Part shown: one piece after another, positions 60,144-64,000 of the stretch | Layout: every line of letters starts with the position of its first letter | Position numbering within the stretch: the first letter of the stretch is position 1 | DNA from: Dactylonectria macrodidyma | Lineage: Eukaryota > Ascomycota > Sordariomycetes > Hypocreales > Nectriaceae | Length of the DNA: 64,000 nucleotides | Direction of reading: 5' to 3' | Assembly: GCA_020744425.1 (NCBI GenBank) | Contig: JAGMUV010000012.1 | Location: 558,001 to 622,000 of the forward strand | Position numbers and translations under genes: made by a program | Notes under the pieces: model-generated | What the model was told of the DNA's origin: nothing | Seen by the model: only the letters and a program-made list of their open reading frames with translations | The model's database searches: none

Positions 60144-60225
60144 GGTTCTGGTAGTTGCGGACGGAAGAAAAAGAGAGTGTTTCTAGTCAAAGAGTGGGTT
60201 GTTGGCAGTGGAGGGTGCTGCTGTT

Positions 60226-60269
60226 GAGAGAATGTGCTGCTGCCGATGAGAGAATGTGCTGCTGCCGAT
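60226..60269. repeat. Tandem 22-bp repeat in the subtilase 5' leader
   Basis: Two exact copies of a 22-bp unit beginning GAGAGAATGTGCTGCTGCCG (60226-60247 and 60248-60269) lie about 80-125 bp upstream of the ATG, between it and the TATA box. Confidence 0.9.
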
Positions 60270-60307
60270 GAGAGTAAAGCTGATGGATGAGGTGGTCGAG
60301 ATGGTCT

Positions 60308-60317
60308 TATATATACC
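60308..60317 (-). promoter_or_regulatory. TATA box of the subtilase gene
   Basis: GTATATATAA on the minus strand lies about 165 bp before the start codon, a normal position for a regulated fungal gene with a leader of about 130 nt. Confidence 0.6.
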
Positions 60318-60329
60318 TCCTGTAGTTAT

Positions 60330-63005
60330 ATTGCATCACCATTAGTGCAGTCTCCGGCTCGACTGATACTCGAACATTCAGCAAGAGCAGGTATACTAAC
60401 AAGTTCTGTCCCAACTCGGTAAATTCAGGCACTTAGCGTCGCCACATTTCGTCTATATTTCCACTACTATAACCGCAAACCCGTTCACCAATTCCTAATC
60501 TAATTGGTCATATGCGCTTTTACGGGGCACGCTATGCGCCCGAATGCGAAGTACCTTAGGTATGATATTAACGTCACCGTTGCGGTGGACTGACTGCGCC
60601 ATGGTGAGAAGACTGAGGGGACAAGTCGCCGAGGACTCGTTGCTTCAGCCCTCAGCCATGAAGCCCCAAAACAAACGCGGGTAAACAAGCCATGCTACAC
60701 GACCCCTGGTTATTCCAGGTTAGTGTCGAGTACATCAGTAAGGTATTGAAATTTTAACAGCCATTCACGCTCGCTTTGAGAAGAATGAGAATCGGGCGTC
60801 CTGCGCCACGGGGCCGGGTGGTAACGCAGTATAAGGTACCAAGCCAATAGTGAGACGCCCCTCGCATGGCGGCGCTCAGCTTCAGAGCACTTGCCGAAAC
60901 ATCGGGACCAAAAGAGGTTTAGTTATTTGCGCAGATAGTCCTGGAATGGCGTCTTTGGCTTACTTCGGTGTCAAGACCACGACCCTTGCCCAGGAATGCG
61001 GCTGTCACGTTGAACAAGTGCCACTAAGCCGAAGGATCTGCATTGCCACCACCAGATTGCCGCCACGGGCGCTCCGCTTACGCTACAGGGGATTTACAGG
61101 GCTGGCTGCGGGTTTTACAGTCATTTTAACCACGGGTTGTGACAAGCGGTTAGAGAGACTGCACCTCCTCACTTTAGTACGTGGCCTATTGGAGGGAACT
61201 TCTTCAGCCATTAGTCTCATAGCACTATAACATGCAACCTCGCTTATTAGAGCCTAACTAAAGCGATCTTTAGGCCCAACTCCTGGTCGAGACTTGACGA
61301 CGCAGCCATAGCTGAGTAAAGTTAACTCATGAAGACTGAAGATTCCATCGCCTTATACTGTCAAGGAGACAGCTGGATGATACTCTACTGCGCAATCTCT
61401 CCCGTTAGTTACTATAACCGAATCTGTAGCATTAGGAATTAGGCATTATCCACGTCCTTTCGGGCCTAAGTGCACCAAAAATCCCATCTTCCAAAAGGGC
61501 AAGAATGTCCACTTGCTGCAGGTGTTGGTGTGGCGTATGACTAATGTATTAGCTCTGAACCTTAGGCGCCTTCGATTTTCTTCTCGGAGGACCAAGTCCG
61601 CCCAGATGTAACCTTCATCAGAAGTCGCCGGAAGGATGCAGGCCAGGGGAATGGCGACTGTGAGGACGCTCAACTGTGATGTGACGAGATCCGGCATCTT
61701 TGCAACGATGCCAAGTGATGACCCGGATGACGGAGATTTCCTGGCAGCTGAAACCGCTGTGTCACCACACCCGGTACACCGGTATGCTGACCTTGCAGCA
61801 CCCGCCCCCCCCCGCCCCGGCAGGCTGCATGCTTCTACATTCGGCCCCATCCCCACTTGCCGGTGCCAAACGCGATCATCCTCCAGATCCATCGAGCAGA
61901 TCCGTTGAGGAGACCCCTCTCCACAGATCTAGACACGACAGTGTGGTCGACGTGGCGATGGTCCATCGTGGGAGGAATGCAACTCGATTTTGTGGCGCAT
62001 GCCAGCTCTCCGGATATCTAAGCCGGAGCTAAAGTCGCATCGACGTAAAATTTCATTATCTCTATTTCACAAAGCTTCTGCAACCGTCATATAATGGTAA
62101 TGTTTGCGGAAACGCGACTAGCGACCCCTATTCGCATCATATGCCCAGTATGGATCTATATAACTGATGTGTCACTGTGGCATGCTCTAAGCTGAGCTGT
62201 CGCTGAGCTTGGGCTGAGGATCCTAGAGCCGGGCTGAGCCGGGCTGAGCTTTGGGCTGAGGTGCCTGGAGGGCCCACTTTTTCTTTATCAAGCCAGTCAG
62301 GCAAGAGTGGGGTACCCTCCACTACAAGCACTGCTGGAAGTAGGAACTGCCACACTTTTAGCCACTACGGCAAAAGGGAATGCACTCCGCTATTGCGAGT
62401 GCCTATTACAGTGTATATTCCGTGCGACAGAAACTTATGACCTTGATACTCTTCAAGGGATGCAAGGACCAGGCGAAAATCCCATGAAAGTGCCCGTTAC
62501 AGGGCACTGTTCGAGAAATTGTGGTCTCTATCCGGCATAGTCCAATTCAACACTAGCAAACCGGTCTCAAAGACCCGGATCCTTTAGATCCGGTCTTAAA
62601 AGAACCTTATTGTAGCCCCTATGATGACAAGGGCATCTCTGTATAAAAAGGCCGCTGCGAGTCCTCTGTTAAAGAGAGAGGGGCGATACACATCACATTC
62701 ACTCTAATATTTGACACATATAAGTGAGATATAGTCTTACCTTCTTCCATATGTCGACACTGCGGAAACAGTTATTACCAATGAGGCCTAGAACCAACCC
62801 ACCCCACCTCTGCAGGATCGGCATGAATTCTTTAACACAGGGTCATTCTATCGTGATGATCTTCACGGAGTGTAGTGGTAGATCCATACATTGACCTACA
62901 TAGATATCGTTGGCTTCCAAGCACGGAAGTAATCATGGCAGTACCTCATGGGATCTATTTATTCCCCACGATTAACACATGAAATCAGCGCACTTTCGCA
63001 GTTCA
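60330..63005. other. 2.7-kb stretch without recognised genes
   Basis: No supported gene. It holds an imperfect GGGCTGAGC(C) repeat cluster at about 62190-62262. Confidence 0.6.
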
Positions 63006-63802
63006 CTAACAAACAATGTTGAAGCCAAGCCAATGAGCCCACCAATAGAAGTCAATGACCTGACCGGATGCAGTTCTCTCCGCCCAGCGGTCCGGCATGG
63101 CCGTAATTTTGAGACCTATATGAGGCTCAAGCTCAAGCGTGGCAGCCTGGAAAAGCCCCTCGACAGGAGCCTTTGCCGTTGCTTGTGCGCTTCTGGATTC
63201 CTGGAGGTTGGAGGTTAGCGCCACAGCGTACCCTATTTGGATTGCAGAGATGCTGTCAAAGGCCAAAAGGATGAACGCATACCGATAGCTAAGAATAAAG
63301 TCTTCATAGAAGATTCGCTTTGCACAATACATCATGGTCAGCGAAATGGAAATTGAAGGCAACAATGGGCATGATTGAGAAACGTACATAGAAGGTCTTC
63401 TCCTTAACAAACACGGGCGAATGATAAATTTCACGCACAGCTCCAGGACCTCACAAATGATAACTCATTAGGACCAACTCTAATAACTGTGCCTATTGTA
63501 ATGAGTAATCAATCATGATAAGTTAGGCCCGTGTTTAAGATCGAGTTACTTATCGGACTTAAGGTGGGCATTATGAATTCTCTCAGACTTGCGGCCCTTG
63601 AGGTTTCTAATTCGGCGCCCAGTCGAGACACACGAGCAAATGGCGGCCCAGGAAATTTACGCAACTGGTGGAGCAATAGATGGTACAATATCGAGAGGAG
63701 AAGCTGCATACAAGTAAAAGCTAGTCCACCAGCGCATAGCTGAAGCGTGGTGTTGGCAAGAGGTGCCGACAGAACAAAGGTATTATTCATATTTCCCATC
63801 AT
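63006..63802 (-). pseudogene. Cytochrome P450 N-terminal remnant
   Basis: From ATG 63802 the minus strand encodes an N-terminal membrane anchor (LQLCAGGLAFTCMQLLLSIL) followed by LRKFPGPPFARVSRLGAELE, the proline-rich hinge of microsomal P450s. Further along, in another frame, LEPHIGLKITAMPDRWAE and GQVIDFYWWAHWLGFNIVC resemble the region after helix C. The frame ends at 63006 with no I-helix, ExxR or heme-cysteine motif. It is a broken remnant. Confidence 0.6.
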
Positions 63803-64000
63803 TTTAGTAGCGTCTTCCTGCTCTCATGAACACCAGCAGAAGTACCGGGGATGTTGAGTCTCAACCATTTTTATTTACTATGGAAACCTGATCGGTGGTG
63901 GAAACGGAGATCTGACATGATCCGGGGAGATGCCGCGATTAAATGAGGTAGTTTGGTACTGGCGGGGCAGTCGGCGGGGAGGCTAGGGTAATTACTCCAC

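Noticed and set aside
60850..61230. 126-codon frame in the region after the subtilase
   Set aside because: No start context, no family resemblance, no promoter signals; likely chance.

Overview
The window reads as filamentous ascomycete (Sordariomycete-like, probably Hypocreales) nuclear DNA. Genes have short GT-AG introns of 48-65 nt. There is a glycogen-targeting PP1 subunit of fungal type, a proteinase K-type secreted subtilase, and a dense load of fungal transposon families. Several transposon copies carry nonsense codons of the C-to-T kind expected from repeat-induced point mutation (RIP). Species cannot be fixed from the sequence alone.

Layout. 1-1.1 kb: 3' part of a GAC1/PIG-like PP1 regulatory subunit. 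1.27-3.46 kb: intact Pogo/Fot1-type transposon. 4.06-5.68 kb: membrane RING-H2 gene whose second intron holds a 579-bp deletion derivative of a piggyBac-like element. 5.76-9.50 kb: two-gene element with 30-bp terminal inverted repeats (integrase-core transposase plus a convergent gene of unknown function, itself hit by a hAT MITE). 10.1 kb: possible small gene. 11.30-11.88 kb: HSP20 chaperone. 12.57-24.69 kb: second Pogo element blown up from about 2.2 kb to 12.1 kb by a solo LTR, a degenerate hAT element, and a hAT MITE that itself contains an intact Helitron. 25.2-27.6 kb: a host gene whose 3' end is replaced by a LINE ORF1 remnant. 31.7-33.2 kb: TmpA-like membrane oxidoreductase. 34.36-39.97 kb: nearly pristine Ty3/Gypsy chromovirus-type retrotransposon with a self-priming signature. 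40.26-41.12 kb: ATC hydrolase-family protein. 42.6-44.0 kb: gene fragments (GFA, TPR, Myb). 44.0-47.3 kb: RIP-like mutated hAT next to a truncated Tc1/mariner. 47.4-53.1 kb: a broken LINE interrupted by a piggyBac-like element, a non-autonomous hAT and a MITE. 53.39-54.33 kb: intronless, very G+C-rich beta-propeller-like gene of bacterial appearance. 54.49-58.22 kb: nearly intact hAT element with a duplicated 3' end. 58.84-60.14 kb: secreted subtilisin. 63.0-63.8 kb: cytochrome P450 relic.

The host genes look unrelated in function (glycogen-phosphatase targeting, ubiquitin ligation, heat shock, membrane redox, secreted proteolysis). They are separated by transposon islands, so this is a compartment of transposon accumulation and gene remnants rather than a gene cluster. 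The strongest individual observations are the intron-resident transposon in the RING-H2 gene, the two-gene integrase element, the bacterial-like orphan gene, the in-frame UAG between gag and pol, and the four-level nesting at 12.6-24.7 kb.
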